Of a stretch of DNA of 62,812 nucleotides, positions 43,405 through 52,962 are shown piece by piece; position 1 is the first letter of the stretch, and each line of letters starts with the position of its first letter. This DNA is from Streptomonospora alba. GTDB lineage: Bacteria > Actinomycetota > Actinomycetes > Streptosporangiales > Streptosporangiaceae. The stretch lies in NCBI RefSeq assembly GCF_000826685.1, contig NZ_JROO01000012.1:1-62812 (forward strand), in the 5' to 3' direction. Made by a program: the position numbers and the translations under genes. The notes below the pieces were generated by a model. That model searched no databases, was not told the origin of the DNA, and saw only the letters and a list, made by a program, of their open reading frames with translations.

Positions 43405-45090
43405 TTACACGGTCTTCCGGCGCCGCCCGCGGCGCTTCTGGCTGGGCTTGAGAGCCGGCTTGCCGGCGGCGACCGCCTCGGCGCGCTGTGCCGCACCGTA
43501 CTCCGCGAGGGCCTCCGCCAGCGCGGAAACCGAGGTTTTCGGTGCCGTGACATCCACGCGCAGCCCGAACTCCTGGGCGGTCTTGGCCGTTTCGGGGCCG
43601 ATGACCCCGATCACCGTGGTGTTGTGCGGCTTGCCGGCGATCCCCACGAGATTGCGCACCGTGGAGGAGGACGTGAACAGCACCGCGTCGAAGCCGCCGC
43701 CCTTGATCGCCTCGCGGACCGGGGCGGGCGGGGGCGCGGCCCGCACCGTCCGGTAGGCCGTGACGTCGTCGACCTCCCAGCCGAGACCGCTCAGACCCGC
43801 TGACAGCGTTTCGGTGGCGATGTCGGCGCGCGGGAGCAGCACCCGCTCGATCGGGTCCAGCTCGGCGTCGTAGGGCGGCCACACCTCGACCAGCCCGGCG
43901 CCGGACTGCTGCTCCGGCGGCGGCGTGAGGTCGGGCTGGATACCGAACTCGCGCAGTGCCGCCGCGGTCTGGTCGCCGACGGCGGCGACCTTGACCCCGG
44001 CGAAGGCCCGGGCGTCCAGGCCGTACTCCTCGAAGCGCTCCCGAATGGCCTTGACGGCGTTGACGGAGGTGAAGGCCACCCACTGGTAGCGGCCGGTGAC
44101 CAGGCCGCGCACCGCTCGCTCCATCTGCTGGGGCGTGCGCGGCGGCTCCACCGAGATGGTCGGCACCGACTCGGGCACCGCGCCGTAGCCGTACAGCTGA
44201 TCCGACAGCCCGGCCGCCTGCTCCTTGGTGCGCGGCACCAGCACCCGCCACCCGAACAGGGGGCGGCCCTCGAACCACGAGGGCTCCTTCTCGCCGGTCA
44301 CTCCCTTGCCCATGAGGAACAGCGCGGGGGTGGTGACGTTGTGCCCCTTGGCGTCGGCGGCCTTGAGGTCGGCGGGCAGCCGCTGCAGCGTCGAGGCGAC
44401 CGTGGTCTGCTCGGTGGTGGATCCCATGCGCACGACGGCGACCGGGGTGCTCGCGGGCTTGCCTGCGGCGATGAGCGTCTTGCACAGGCGGTCGAAGCCG
44501 GGACCGCTGTGGCGGGCGTCGACGCCTTCGGGGGAGTCGGGGAACATCACGACCAGGCTGGCGTCTCCGTGGGCCAGCCGCTCCCAGTCCAGGTCGGAGT
44601 CGGATCCGTCGACGATGCGGGCTTCGCCGACGTCCTCGGGAAGCAGCGGGACTCCGGCGAAGGCGGGCACGGCGGTCGCCGCGGAGAGCCCGGGCACGAT
44701 CTCGTACTCGATACCCGACTGGCGGCAGGCCGCGGCCAGCTCCGCGCCGCGGCAGCCCAGCAGCGGGTCTCCGCTGTAGAGGCGCACGACGCGCTTGCCC
44801 TCGCGGGCATGGCCCACGGCCACGTCGTCGATCTCGCCGCCGCACTCGGCCGGGTCGATGACGGCGACGTCCTCGGGGCAGTGCCGCAGCAGCGGCTCGC
44901 GGTATTTGGCCAGCTCGGGTCCGGGCTCGCGGAGGTTGATGACGACGTCGGCCTTGGCGAGCGCCGCTGCGCCCCGCAGAGTCAGCAGCTCGGCATCGCC
45001 CGGGCCCGCTCCGACGAGGGCCACGTGCCCGCGCTGGGACGCGCCCGCTGCGTTCGGCGGCGGCTCCTGGTTGGCACTCTGCGGATTCAC
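43405..45090 (-). CDS. hemD: Uroporphyrinogen-III C-methyltransferase / uroporphyrinogen-III synthase fusion
   Basis: A 561-residue bifunctional protein. Residues about 20-260 are a SUMT (CobA) methyltransferase: VALVGAGPGDAELLTLRGAAAL is the SAM loop and VVRLYSGDPLLGCRGAEL is a second signature. From about residue 275, WRVLVPRTKEQAAGLSDQL, WVAFTSVNAVKAI and DAVLFTSSSTVRNLVG form the two-lobed HemD. HemD closes the tetrapyrrole ring to uroporphyrinogen III; SUMT diverts it to siroheme or corrinoids. The order of domains matches actinobacterial fusions. A basic tail (KPSQKRRGRRRKT) ends it. GTG at 45090 was chosen for AAGGAG upstream. Confidence 0.94.
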   Translation of the reverse strand: MNPQSANQEPPPNAAGASQRGHVALVGAGPGDAELLTLRGAAALAKADVVINLREPGPELAKYREPLLRHCPEDVAVIDPAECGGEIDDVAVGHAREGKRVVRLYSGDPLLGCRGAELAAACRQSGIEYEIVPGLSAATAVPAFAGVPLLPEDVGEARIVDGSDSDLDWERLAHGDASLVVMFPDSPEGVDARHSGPGFDRLCKTLIAAGKPASTPVAVVRMGSTTEQTTVASTLQRLPADLKAADAKGHNVTTPALFLMGKGVTGEKEPSWFEGRPLFGWRVLVPRTKEQAAGLSDQLYGYGAVPESVPTISVEPPRTPQQMERAVRGLVTGRYQWVAFTSVNAVKAIRERFEEYGLDARAFAGVKVAAVGDQTAAALREFGIQPDLTPPPEQQSGAGLVEVWPPYDAELDPIERVLLPRADIATETLSAGLSGLGWEVDDVTAYRTVRAAPPPAPVREAIKGGGFDAVLFTSSSTVRNLVGIAGKPHNTTVIGVIGPETAKTAQEFGLRVDVTAPKTSVSALAEALAEYGAAQRAEAVAAGKPALKPSQKRRGRRRKTV

Positions 45091-45237
45091 TGTGCGATCG
45101 CTCCTTGCTCTTGCGCTCGGGCGCCCGCGTGGAGCGCCGCGGCCGCAGTGCGCACGCCCCGGTTCCGGCGGCGCGGCCGGGCGGTGCCGTCCGCCGCGCT
45201 GCGGCGGCACGGCCCGCGCAATGGTCTGCGGCCTCCT

Positions 45238-46206
45238 TCAGTCTTCGGATGACGTTGTGGAGTCCTCCGCCGCCTCGGCGACGATGCGGTCGGCCCCTTC
45301 GCCGATCATCTCGCGTGCGAGCTCGCGTCCCAGCGAGGACGCGGCCCCGGCCGCGCCTCCGTCGATGGGAACGGAGCGCTCGCGCCGCACCGCCTGGGTT
45401 CCGTCGGGTGCCACGACGGCGGCGCGCAGGCGCAGCCGGCCGTCGAGGACCTCGGCGTAGGCGCCGACCGGTGCCGCGCAGCCGGCCTCCAGTTCGGCCA
45501 GCACCGTGCGTTCGGCCGTGACCTCAGCGCGGGTGGCCGCGTGGTCGACGGCGGACAGGTAAGCCAGGTCGCCTTCGGCGCGGGAGGTCAGGCACTCCAC
45601 GGCCAGCGCTCCCTGGCCGGGCGCCGGCAGCATCCGCTCGGGCTCGAAGACCTCGGTCACGTCGTCGAGGCGGCCCACCCGCGCCAGGCCGGCATAGGCC
45701 AGCACGACGGCGTCGACCTCTCCCTGGGCGACCTTGCCCAAGCGGGTGCCCGCGTTGCCGCGGATGGGCACGAAGCGCAGATCGGGGCGCAGCGCGGCGA
45801 GCTGGGCGACGCGGCGCGGAGAGCCGGTGCCGAGGACGGAGCCGGAGGGCAGGTCGGCGAACGTGCGGCCGTCGCGGGCGCAGAGGGCGTCACGGGGGTC
45901 GTCGCGCTCGTAGACGGCGACGACGGTGAGCCCTTCGGCCGGTGCGGTGGGCAGGTCCTTGAGCGAGTGCACCGCGAAGTCGATTCCGCCCGACGCCAGT
46001 TGCTCGCGCAGGCTGTTGACGAACACCCCGGTGCCGCCCAGTTGGGTCAGCTGGGCCTGGGTGACGTCGCCGTAGCTGGTGATGAGCTCCAGCTCCACCT
46101 TGGTGCCGGTGCGGGCGGTGACGGCGTCGGCCACATGCTGCGACTGGGAGGTGGCCATGGGGCTGCGGCGGGTGCCGAGCCTGGCCGGGCGGTCGGTCAC
46201 GCTCAC
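45238..46206 (-). CDS. hemC: Porphobilinogen deaminase (hydroxymethylbilane synthase)
   Basis: Polymerises four porphobilinogens to hydroxymethylbilane. Its 322 residues fit the family. LGTRRSPMATSQSQHVADAV, GIDFAVHSLKDLPT and GTGSPRRVAQL are the conserved arginine-rich binding blocks. ELEAGCAAPVGAY holds the cysteine that carries the dipyrromethane cofactor. Its GTG start overlaps the hemA stop by four bases (GTGA), indicating translational coupling. Confidence 0.96.
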   Translation of the reverse strand: MSVTDRPARLGTRRSPMATSQSQHVADAVTARTGTKVELELITSYGDVTQAQLTQLGGTGVFVNSLREQLASGGIDFAVHSLKDLPTAPAEGLTVVAVYERDDPRDALCARDGRTFADLPSGSVLGTGSPRRVAQLAALRPDLRFVPIRGNAGTRLGKVAQGEVDAVVLAYAGLARVGRLDDVTEVFEPERMLPAPGQGALAVECLTSRAEGDLAYLSAVDHAATRAEVTAERTVLAELEAGCAAPVGAYAEVLDGRLRLRAAVVAPDGTQAVRRERSVPIDGGAAGAASSLGRELAREMIGEGADRIVAEAAEDSTTSSED

Positions 46207-47681
46207 CCCTCCTCTGGCGTGCGCTCGACGCGGCTGACGGCGTCCGCGGCGGCGGGGTCGAGATCGAACAGTTCCCGCAGCGCGGCCTCGTAGGAGTGGC
46301 CGTCGGGCTCGGCGGCGAGTTCCTTGACGCGCACGGTGGGCTGGTGCAGCAGCTTGTCCACGACGCGGCGCATGGCGTATGTGACCTCGCCGCGGGTCTT
46401 GTCGTCGAGCTCGGGCAGGCGCCCCTCCAACCGGTCCAGCTCGGACTCGACGAGGGTGCGGGCCTTGTCGCGCAGCGCGACCACGGTGGGAGCGACGAGC
46501 TGGGCGCGGCGCACGCTCTGGTACTCGGCGACCTCCTCGTCGACGATGCCGCGCACGAGCGAGATCGCGCTGGAGCGCTCGGCGGACTCGCCGTCGCCCT
46601 CGGCGACCGCCTGGCGCAGGTCTTCGATGTCGACGAGTTCGACGCCGGTCAGCTCGCGCACGCCCGGGTCGATGTCGTGGGGCAGCGCGAGGTCCAGGAA
46701 CACCAGCGGACGTCCGCCGGAGCGGGCCGCGTGCTCGACCTGGTCCCTGCTGAGGACCAGGCCCTGGGCGCCGGTGCAGGAGACGACCAGGTCGACCTCG
46801 GGCAGCACCTCGGCGGCGGCGTCGAAGGGCACAGCACGGCTGCGGATGGGCTCGTAGGCCTCGGTGAGGCACTCGGCCAGGCGCTCGGCACGCTGGTCGG
46901 TGCGGTTGGCCACGGTGACCCGGCCGGCCCCTTGGCGAGCCACGGTGTTGGCGGCGAGCGCGCTCATCGATCCGGCGCCCAGGACGAGCACCCGCAGACC
47001 GGTGAGCGGCTGGGGTTCGGGCAGCGCGGCGGCGACCTCGGCCGCGCCTGCGGCAGCGGCCATGCCGGCTTCGCCGGGACCGGCCACGGGGCAGCCCGCG
47101 GCGTCGGCGGCGGAGAGCTCGGCCGCGCCCGCCACGGGGGCGGCGGCGCCGAGCCGGCGCAGCGCGACGTCGAGCCCGAAGCCGACCATGTCGGCGCCGG
47201 CGTGGTCGAGGTGGGTGTCGGTGTGGGCGCGCTTGCCCACGCGCAGGGCCCGCTGACCCAGGTCGTTGAGCACCCGGCCCAGGGTCCCGGCCTGCTGCGC
47301 GTCCTTGATCGCGTCGCGCACCTGGCCGAGGATCTGGCCCTCGCCCACGACCATGGAGTCCAGTCCGCAGGTGACGGAGAAGAGGTGCTGGACCGCGCGT
47401 TCCTCGTAGTGCACATAGGCGTGCTGGGAGAGCTCGCTGAGGGCGACGCCGGTGTGCCAGGACAGCAGCTCGGTGACGGCTGCGACGGCGGGGTGGAACT
47501 TGTCGACGTCGGCGTAGACCTCGGTGCGGTTGCACGTCGAGACCATCAGCGCCTCGTTGACCGAAGGCGCGGCCGCGATCTCGGACATGACCTTCAGCCG
47601 CGTCTGCCCCTCCAAGGCGACGCGCTCCAGTAGCGCCACGGGCGAGCTGCGATGGCTCACCCCTACGGCGAGGACACTCAT
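46203..47681 (-). CDS. hemA: Glutamyl-tRNA reductase
   Basis: First committed tetrapyrrole enzyme: reduces Glu-tRNA(Glu) with NADPH to glutamate-1-semialdehyde. GVSHRSSPVALLERVA and ALMVSTCNRTEVYADV hold the catalytic Cys50. VVGEGQILGQVRDAI is the signature, and VLVLGAGSMSALAANTVARQG is the NADPH loop. A 50-residue Ala/Gly-rich insertion before the NADPH domain makes it long (492 residues). ATG at 47681 has GGAG five bases upstream. It follows rex by 106 bases. Confidence 0.96.
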   Translation of the reverse strand: MSVLAVGVSHRSSPVALLERVALEGQTRLKVMSEIAAAPSVNEALMVSTCNRTEVYADVDKFHPAVAAVTELLSWHTGVALSELSQHAYVHYEERAVQHLFSVTCGLDSMVVGEGQILGQVRDAIKDAQQAGTLGRVLNDLGQRALRVGKRAHTDTHLDHAGADMVGFGLDVALRRLGAAAPVAGAAELSAADAAGCPVAGPGEAGMAAAAGAAEVAAALPEPQPLTGLRVLVLGAGSMSALAANTVARQGAGRVTVANRTDQRAERLAECLTEAYEPIRSRAVPFDAAAEVLPEVDLVVSCTGAQGLVLSRDQVEHAARSGGRPLVFLDLALPHDIDPGVRELTGVELVDIEDLRQAVAEGDGESAERSSAISLVRGIVDEEVAEYQSVRRAQLVAPTVVALRDKARTLVESELDRLEGRLPELDDKTRGEVTYAMRRVVDKLLHQPTVRVKELAAEPDGHSYEAALRELFDLDPAAADAVSRVERTPEEG

Positions 47682-47787
47682 GTGCACTCCAATGCGGGCT
47701 GCATTGCGCTGCTCCGTACCTGCTGCGCCTCCCGCGTCCGCGGGCGCGCCCCCTACTGCGGCCGTGCTGCCCCCGGCACGGCCGTTC

Positions 47788-48480
47788 TCACACCGGCCCC
47801 TTCCCGAACGGGTCCAGGCCGGCGTAGCCGTCGGCCTTGCGCTGTTCGTGGAAGGCCAGGATCTGCAGCTCGATGGACAAGTCGACCTTACGCACATCGA
47901 CGCCCGGAGGCACATTGAGCACCACCGGGGCGAAGTTCAGCACACTGGTGACACCGGCCTCGACGAACCGGTCGCAGACCTCCTGCGCAGCCACCGCGGG
48001 CGTGGCGATGACGCCGATCGACACGTTCTCCCTGTCGACAACGTCCTCCAGCGCGTCGATATGCCCGACCGAGAGCCCGGCCACGGTGTCGCCGAGTACA
48101 GCGGTGTCGGCGTCCAGCAGGGCCGCGATGCGGAAGCCGCGGGTGCCGAAACCGCCGTAGTTGGCCAAGGCGCGGCCCAGGTTTCCGGCCCCGACGATGG
48201 CCACGGACCAGTCCTGCGTGAGACCAAGCTCACGCGAGATCTGGTAGATGAGGTACTCGACCTCGTAGCCGACACCGCGGGTGCCGTAGGAGCCCAGGTG
48301 GGAGAGGTCCTTGCGCAGCTTCGCCGAGTTGACGCCGGTGGTCTCCGCCAGGTGCTCGGAGGAGACCGTGAGGATGCCGCGATCGTCGAGCGCCTGCAGC
48401 GCACGCAGATACACGGGGAGGCGGGCGACGGTCGCCTCCGGGATTCCCCGATCTCGGGGCCGTGGTTCAGGGGGGGTCAC
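47788..48480 (-). CDS. rex: Redox-sensing transcriptional repressor Rex
   Basis: A 230-residue NAD(H)-sensing repressor. TVARLPVYLRALQALDDRGILTVSSEHLAETTGVNSAKLRKDLSHLGSYG is the winged-helix DNA-binding domain with the diagnostic RKDLS and GxxG. VAIVGAGNLGRALANYGGF is the Rossmann loop that binds NADH. GTG at 48480 has AGGAG upstream; a further upstream GTG lacks one. It is known in Streptomyces to repress its own rex-hem operon and cydABCD when NADH is high. A matching operator lies upstream. Confidence 0.96.
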   Translation of the reverse strand: MTPPEPRPRDRGIPEATVARLPVYLRALQALDDRGILTVSSEHLAETTGVNSAKLRKDLSHLGSYGTRGVGYEVEYLIYQISRELGLTQDWSVAIVGAGNLGRALANYGGFGTRGFRIAALLDADTAVLGDTVAGLSVGHIDALEDVVDRENVSIGVIATPAVAAQEVCDRFVEAGVTSVLNFAPVVLNVPPGVDVRKVDLSIELQILAFHEQRKADGYAGLDPFGKGPV

Positions 48481-48596
48481 TAGCGTGCGCTCCTGGACGG
48501 CGATCGTCACTGACCGGTGCCGACGCGGACCGTGGCCCCCCGCGAGCGCGGTTTCCACCCCCGGCCGGACTGGATTTGCGCACTCAGGTTACGCCC

Positions 48597-48614
48597 TTGT
48601 GAACACGCGCACAA
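48597..48614. promoter_or_regulatory. Putative Rex operator (ROP) upstream of rex
   Basis: TTGTGAACACGCGCACAA is an imperfect dyad matching the Streptomyces Rex site TGTGAAC-N3-TTCACA at 11 of 13 defined positions. It is 116 bases upstream of the rex start and fits autoregulation of rex-hemACDB. Confidence 0.7.
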
Positions 48615-48754
48615 AGTGGGTCGCCCCGTTCCCGGAGGCGCCGGTGCCGATGCCCCGAGCGCCTGCGGCGTGCGCGATCGGCGGGATCAGGACCCGTGTC
48701 CGCACACCGCTGCGAGCGCCGCCTCGCCCGTCCCGGGTGTGCGGCCGGAGTCGG

Positions 48755-49027
48755 TCAGCCGCCGTCGGCGAGCGCGGCCCGCAGCCGCCGCTCGTCCACC
48801 CGCCAGAAGTCGTGTTGCACACCGTCGACGAACGTCACAGGGATCTTGTCCCAGTAGTCGTCGCGCTCGGCCTGCGGAGCCGCGTCGAGGTCGCGCACCT
48901 CCACCCGCGCACCCGTATCGGCGCAGACCCGCCGGACGACCTCCAGGGCCTCCTCGCACAGGTGGCAGCCGGACCTGCTCAGCAGCGTCACGGTGCGGCC
49001 CGCGGCGGCGCCGGCGTCCTCGGCCAT
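48755..49027 (-). CDS. Glutaredoxin-like thiol-disulfide protein
   Basis: A 90-residue small thioredoxin-fold protein. VTLLSRSGCHLCEEALEVVRRV contains the CxxC site (Cys-His-Leu-Cys), EVRDLDAAPQAERDDYWDKIPVTFVDG contains the cis-proline (IPVTF), and HDFWRVDERRLRAAL is the last helix. It is probably a mycoredoxin or glutaredoxin relative; the partner thiol in this organism should be mycothiol. ATG at 49027 follows AGCAAGCC; the frame upstream is Arg/Gly-rich and not part of the fold. Confidence 0.87.
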   Translation of the reverse strand: MAEDAGAAAGRTVTLLSRSGCHLCEEALEVVRRVCADTGARVEVRDLDAAPQAERDDYWDKIPVTFVDGVQHDFWRVDERRLRAALADGG

Positions 49028-49050
49028 GGCTTGCTCCCCCTTCTTCGCAC

Positions 49051-49095
49051 CGGGCCGCGGAGCGCCCCGCCGACAGCGCGGCGCTCCGCGGCCCG
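49051..49095 (-). terminator. Hairpin between the MoaD-like and glutaredoxin-like genes
   Basis: A perfect 16-bp stem (49051-49066 with 49080-49095) with a 13-nt loop begins nine bases after the MoaD-like stop and ends 23 bases before the glutaredoxin start. It shares its 16-base left arm with the hairpin at 32281. Confidence 0.55.
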
Positions 49096-49103
49096 GACGG
49101 CGC

Positions 49104-49364
49104 TCATCCGCCGGCGAACGGCGGCAGCACCTCGATGACATATCCCTCGTTCAGCCGTACGGCGGCGTGCGGGCGACCGCCCACGGGGTACTCGTCGACG
49201 ACGAACGAGGAGCGGTCCAGCACCCGCAGCATGCGGTCGTCGCCGCTGTAGGCGCTGCGTACCGACTCCAGCACGTCGGCCAGCGTGGCACCGCTCACCG
49301 GCTCTTCGGACTTTCCCGCGGCTTCTTTGGCCGCGGCCCAGTACCGGATGGTTCCGTTCACCAT
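49104..49364 (-). CDS. MoaD/ThiS-like sulfur-carrier protein
   Basis: An 86-residue ubiquitin-fold protein. It starts TIRYWAAAKEAAGKSEEPV and ends IEVLPPFAGG, with the C-terminal Gly-Gly needed for adenylation and thiocarboxylation. Possible roles are molybdopterin or another sulfur-transfer pathway; no partner enzyme is adjacent. ATG at 49364 is only six bases after a GATAAT box (49371-49376 on the plus strand), so the mRNA could be leaderless. Confidence 0.85.
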   Translation of the reverse strand: MVNGTIRYWAAAKEAAGKSEEPVSGATLADVLESVRSAYSGDDRMLRVLDRSSFVVDEYPVGGRPHAAVRLNEGYVIEVLPPFAGG

Positions 49365-49470
49365 CGGTCGATTATCCTCGTTGGTCTCGGAGGCAAGCAC
49401 GTCATCAATTCTCCGCCGGGGGCAATGAGGCCTTCGACACCGCCGCGCGCGGGTTGACGGGAAGAGACCT

Positions 49471-50241
49471 ATGAGTCATCTGCTCCTACTCACGAACTCC
49501 AACGAACCGTCGGACCATGTTCTGCCCGCCCTCGGACTCCTCCTGCACTCGGTGCGGGTCTCCCCCGCCGAAGCCGGAGCGCTGCTGACCACCGGCCCGG
49601 ACCGCCCGTCGAACGCGCCCGTCGACGCCATTCTCGTCGACGCCCGCAGCGACCTCGCCTCGGCGCGCAACCTCTGCCGCCTGCTCGACACGACGGGACT
49701 GGACTGCCCGCTCATCGTGCTCCTCACCGAGGGCGGCGTGGCGGCCCTCACTACGGACTGGCAGGCCGACGACTTCCTGCTGACCTCGGCGGGCCCCGCC
49801 GAGGTCGAGGCCCGGCTGCGGCTGGCCATCGGCCAGGCCGACACCGGCCCCGACGATCCCGACGAGATCCGCCGCGGCGACCTGGTCATCGACGAGGCCA
49901 CCTACATCGCCCGCCTGCGCGGCCGCATCCTCGACCTCACGTTCAAGGAGTTCGAGCTGCTGAAGTTCCTCGCTCAGCATCCGGGCCGCGTCTTCACCCG
50001 CGCGCAACTGCTCCAGGAGGTGTGGGGATACGACTACTTCGGGGGCACCCGCACGATCGACGTGCACGTGCGACGGCTGCGCGCCAAGCTCGGAAGCGAG
50101 CACGAGTCGATGATCGGCACCGTGCGCAACGTCGGCTACCGCTTCGTCCCCGACACCTCGAGCAAGTCGGGCGGCGACTCGGCCGCGCGCGCCCAGGACG
50201 CCGAGGAGGACCTCCCCGCGCCCGCGTCGCACCGGCGCTGA
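49471..50241 (+). CDS. glnR: Nitrogen regulator GlnR (orphan OmpR-type response regulator)
   Basis: A 256-residue regulator. The receiver-like domain ([31 protein letters not shown]) strongly resembles Streptomyces GlnR. A winged-helix C-terminal domain ([55 protein letters not shown]) is of the OmpR/PhoB type. GlnR is the global nitrogen regulator of actinomycetes, acts as a dimer without classical phosphorylation, and controls glnA, amtB and nitrate genes. There is no sensor kinase next to it, as expected. It lies in the same neighbourhood as mshD and pst genes, as in Streptomyces. Confidence 0.92.
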   Translation: MSHLLLLTNSNEPSDHVLPALGLLLHSVRVSPAEAGALLTTGPDRPSNAPVDAILVDARSDLASARNLCRLLDTTGLDCPLIVLLTEGGVAALTTDWQADDFLLTSAGPAEVEARLRLAIGQADTGPDDPDEIRRGDLVIDEATYIARLRGRILDLTFKEFELLKFLAQHPGRVFTRAQLLQEVWGYDYFGGTRTIDVHVRRLRAKLGSEHESMIGTVRNVGYRFVPDTSSKSGGDSAARAQDAEEDLPAPASHRR

Positions 50242-50517
50242 GCCCGGGTGGTCGTGCCGTCGTCCGTCCGCGGGACGGGGCCGCCCCCGCCTGCGGTACC
50301 GCTCGCGGCGAAGGGGGCGTCGTCGCGGCGGGTGCGCGAAGCTGCGCTGGAGGCCCGCGGACGCGAACGGAAACGCCTCGATGCCGGGGCTCGTCCGCAG
50401 GCGCTCGATTGTTTAGGATGCAGGACGAGTCGGCGTGTTGTGACCGATCCCGTGCTCCCCGTGGTCGCCGTAGCGCCCGCCCGATCGGCGGCGCCCTGAA
50501 CAAGGAGGCCAACGTAC

Positions 50518-51768
50518 ATGTCCAGTGGAAAGCGGCTCCCGCCCTCCCGCTTCCCCCTGCCGATGCGTCTGGCCGCCGCGATCCCCCTTGGCACCCTTTT
50601 CGCCGGCTCCGGCCTAGTGGGCCTGCCCGCCCCGGCGGCGGCCTCGCCCGATCCGGCGGCGCCCGTGCTCGCCTTCACCCCGGCGGCCGGCGAGGTCGAG
50701 CCGGGGGAGACCGTCACGACGACACTGAACATCGCTTCGGGGCAGGCCGAGGGCACGGTCTGCCTGTACGACCTGAGCGTGGACGGCCCGTTCGAGCCGG
50801 GCGCGATCCGGGCCACGCCGCCCACGGCCGTCGAGGTCAGCTGGAAGCCGGAGGTGTCGGCCGACATCCACGCCTCGGTCGCCTACGCCGAGGTCGAGGG
50901 GGACGAGTGCCCGGAGACGACCGAGGAACTCACCACGGCCCGCACCACCACCCCGTTCACGGTGAAGGTCCACGACCCCGAGCCGTCGCCGTCCCCGGAT
51001 CCGAGCGAGACGCCCACCCCGTCTCCGGATCCGAGCGAGACCCCGACCCCCTCCCCGGATCCGAGCGAGACGCCCACCCCGTCTCCGGATCCCAGCGAGA
51101 CACCTGATCCCTCCCCGGACCCCACCACCTCGCCCACCGCCACGCCCGATCCCACCGACTCGCAGAGCACCGACCCCTCGGCCACGAAGAGTCCGCCCGA
51201 AGAGGGCGGCCAGGAGTCCGAAGGCGACGGCGGAGACGGCGGCGGCTCTGAAGGCGGATCCGGCGACGGCGGCGGATCCGGGGGCGAGAAGTCCGGCGGC
51301 GGTGGCGACGGCGGTTCCGGAGGCGGTTCCGACGGCGGCTCCGGAGGCGGCTCCGGAGGCGGCTCCGGCAACGGAAGCGGATCGGGCGACGGCGGCGGTC
51401 CCCGCGGGGCCACGGCGCCCCCGCACAGCCCGGTGACCACCGACGACGGCCCCGGCCTAGGGGCGGACGGCCTCGCCGACATCCCCGGCCTGCCCTCGGG
51501 AGGGGACGAGCCGGACGCGCTGGAACCGGACTCCCCCTCCTCCGAAGACGGAGGGCTGGCCGATCTGCCCTCCGTGGAGCCGGGCGAGGACGAGGCCTCG
51601 CGCACCACCCAGGTCGCGGCGCGCCAGGACGCCCCCACGTCCATGGTCACGCCCGCCGTGCTGGTGCTCTTCCTGATGCTCCTGCTGCTGTTCTCGATGC
51701 CGCTCGCCCCCTCGCGGCGGGTGCGCATCGGCCCCACCTCCTACAAGGGCCGCCGCCGCAGGCACTGA
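50518..51768 (+). CDS. Repeat-rich surface protein with C-terminal membrane anchor
   Basis: A 416-residue protein. An N-terminal signal sequence ([27 protein letters not shown]) leads to a beta-rich domain of about 110 residues, with Cys pair in VCLYD and DECPE. Then come repeats of [10 protein letters not shown], then a Gly/Ser-rich stretch of about 90 residues, then an acidic part. A single helix ([20 protein letters not shown]) and a basic tail ([17 protein letters not shown]) end it. It is probably anchored by that helix with the rest outside; there is no LPXTG motif. Pro/Thr repeats suggest a wall-spanning stalk. Function unknown. Confidence 0.7.
   Translation: MSSGKRLPPSRFPLPMRLAAAIPLGTLFAGSGLVGLPAPAAASPDPAAPVLAFTPAAGEVEPGETVTTTLNIASGQAEGTVCLYDLSVDGPFEPGAIRATPPTAVEVSWKPEVSADIHASVAYAEVEGDECPETTEELTTARTTTPFTVKVHDPEPSPSPDPSETPTPSPDPSETPTPSPDPSETPTPSPDPSETPDPSPDPTTSPTATPDPTDSQSTDPSATKSPPEEGGQESEGDGGDGGGSEGGSGDGGGSGGEKSGGGGDGGSGGGSDGGSGGGSGGGSGNGSGSGDGGGPRGATAPPHSPVTTDDGPGLGADGLADIPGLPSGGDEPDALEPDSPSSEDGGLADLPSVEPGEDEASRTTQVAARQDAPTSMVTPAVLVLFLMLLLLFSMPLAPSRRVRIGPTSYKGRRRRH
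50989..51108 (+). repeat. Four 30-bp tandem repeats in the surface-protein gene
   Basis: Units at 50989-51018, 51019-51048, 51049-51078 and 51079-51108 encode [10 protein letters not shown] with few changes, and a degenerate fifth unit follows. The in-frame 30-bp length allows copy-number change without frameshift. Confidence 0.9.
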
Positions 51769-51864
51769 GTCGGCTCCTCGCCCGCTCGCCCGCACCGGGT
51801 GGGCGGGCACACGCGGGGCGGCGAGCGATCGGCCGGTTCGCCGCATGCGCCGTAGGCTCGTGCC

Positions 51865-52839
51865 ATGACCCACGTGCGCACCACCGAGACCCTGACATCC
51901 GACGAGGCCGCGGCCGTGCTCGCGCTGGCCGAGGCCGCCGGCGACCATGACGGCCTCCCACCGCTGTCGGAGCAGACGCTGCTCCGCGTCCGCCACGGCG
52001 TGCGCCCGGGTGCCGCCCGTTTCCATCTCGCCACCGAGCAGCCACCAGGCGGCGAGGACTCCGGCGAACTGGTCGGTTTCGCCTTCGCCGCGCGTACCCC
52101 CGACGAGCCCGACTCGGCCGAACTCGTGGTCGCGCCCGGTCGGCGCCGGAAGGGCCACGGAGCCGCGCTGCTGCGTTCGCTGACCGAGGACGCGCCGAGC
52201 GCCGGGCTGCGCGTGTGGGCGCACGGCCGCACCGAAGGCGCTGTGGCGCTGGCCGGATCGGCGGGCTGGACCCAGGTGCGAGGGCTGCTGAAGATGCGGA
52301 TGCGGCTGCGCGGCGACGCGCACCAGCCCGGCGCGGGTGCCGCGCTGCCCGAACCGGTGCTGTCCGACGCCGCCGGCGAGCGGGCGGTGATCCGCACGTT
52401 CCGCCCGGGCGCCGACGAGCAGGCGTGGGTCGCGGCGAACGCGGCCGCGTTCGCCGAGCACCCCGAGCAGGGCGGACTGACGCTTGAGGACCTGCACGAA
52501 CGCGAGAACGAGGACTGGTTCGACCCCGACGGCTTCTTCGTCGCCGAGGACACCGCGACCGGCGCGATCGCCGGGTTCCACTGGACCAAGGTGCACGCCG
52601 ACGGCGCGGGGCTGGCCGACGAACCGGTGGGCGAGGTCTACGCGGTCGGCGTCGACCCGGCGTGGCGGCGCACCGGGTTGGGGCGCGCACTCACGCTGGT
52701 GGGCCTGCGTCATCTGCACGAGCGCGGGCTCCCGTGGGCGCTGCTCTACGTCGACGAGGAGAACCGGGCCGCGGTGCGGTTGTACGAGTCGCTGGGATTC
52801 TCGGTGTGGGACGCCGATGTGATGTACGCCGCACGGTAG
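51865..52839 (+). CDS. mshD: Mycothiol synthase
   Basis: A 324-residue enzyme with two GNAT acetyltransferase domains, the last step of mycothiol synthesis (acetylates Cys-GlcN-Ins). The N-terminal domain has LVVAPGRRRKGHGAALLRSL, and the C-terminal, active domain has EVYAVGVDPAWRRTGLGRALTLVGLRHLHERG with the acetyl-CoA loop (R-R-T-G-L-G). LYVDEENRAAVRLYESLGFSVW is the usual GNAT ending. ATG at 51865. Neighbours are glnR and the pst genes, as in Streptomyces. Confidence 0.95.
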   Translation: MTHVRTTETLTSDEAAAVLALAEAAGDHDGLPPLSEQTLLRVRHGVRPGAARFHLATEQPPGGEDSGELVGFAFAARTPDEPDSAELVVAPGRRRKGHGAALLRSLTEDAPSAGLRVWAHGRTEGAVALAGSAGWTQVRGLLKMRMRLRGDAHQPGAGAALPEPVLSDAAGERAVIRTFRPGADEQAWVAANAAAFAEHPEQGGLTLEDLHERENEDWFDPDGFFVAEDTATGAIAGFHWTKVHADGAGLADEPVGEVYAVGVDPAWRRTGLGRALTLVGLRHLHERGLPWALLYVDEENRAAVRLYESLGFSVWDADVMYAAR

Positions 52840-52962
52840 TCCGCCTTCCGCCGCGTCACCGCGCCCACCTGCGAGTTCGCACACGCGCGGTGACCGGACA
52901 CCCATCGGCGGTCATGGCCCCTGGTGGCGGTCGGCGTGTCGGCGTGACACGGGGGCCTCCTC

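Noticed and set aside
50989-51108. The 30-bp tandem repeats as a CRISPR-like or origin iteron array
   Set aside because: The units are contiguous without spacers, in frame, and encode a Pro-rich decapeptide of a surface protein.
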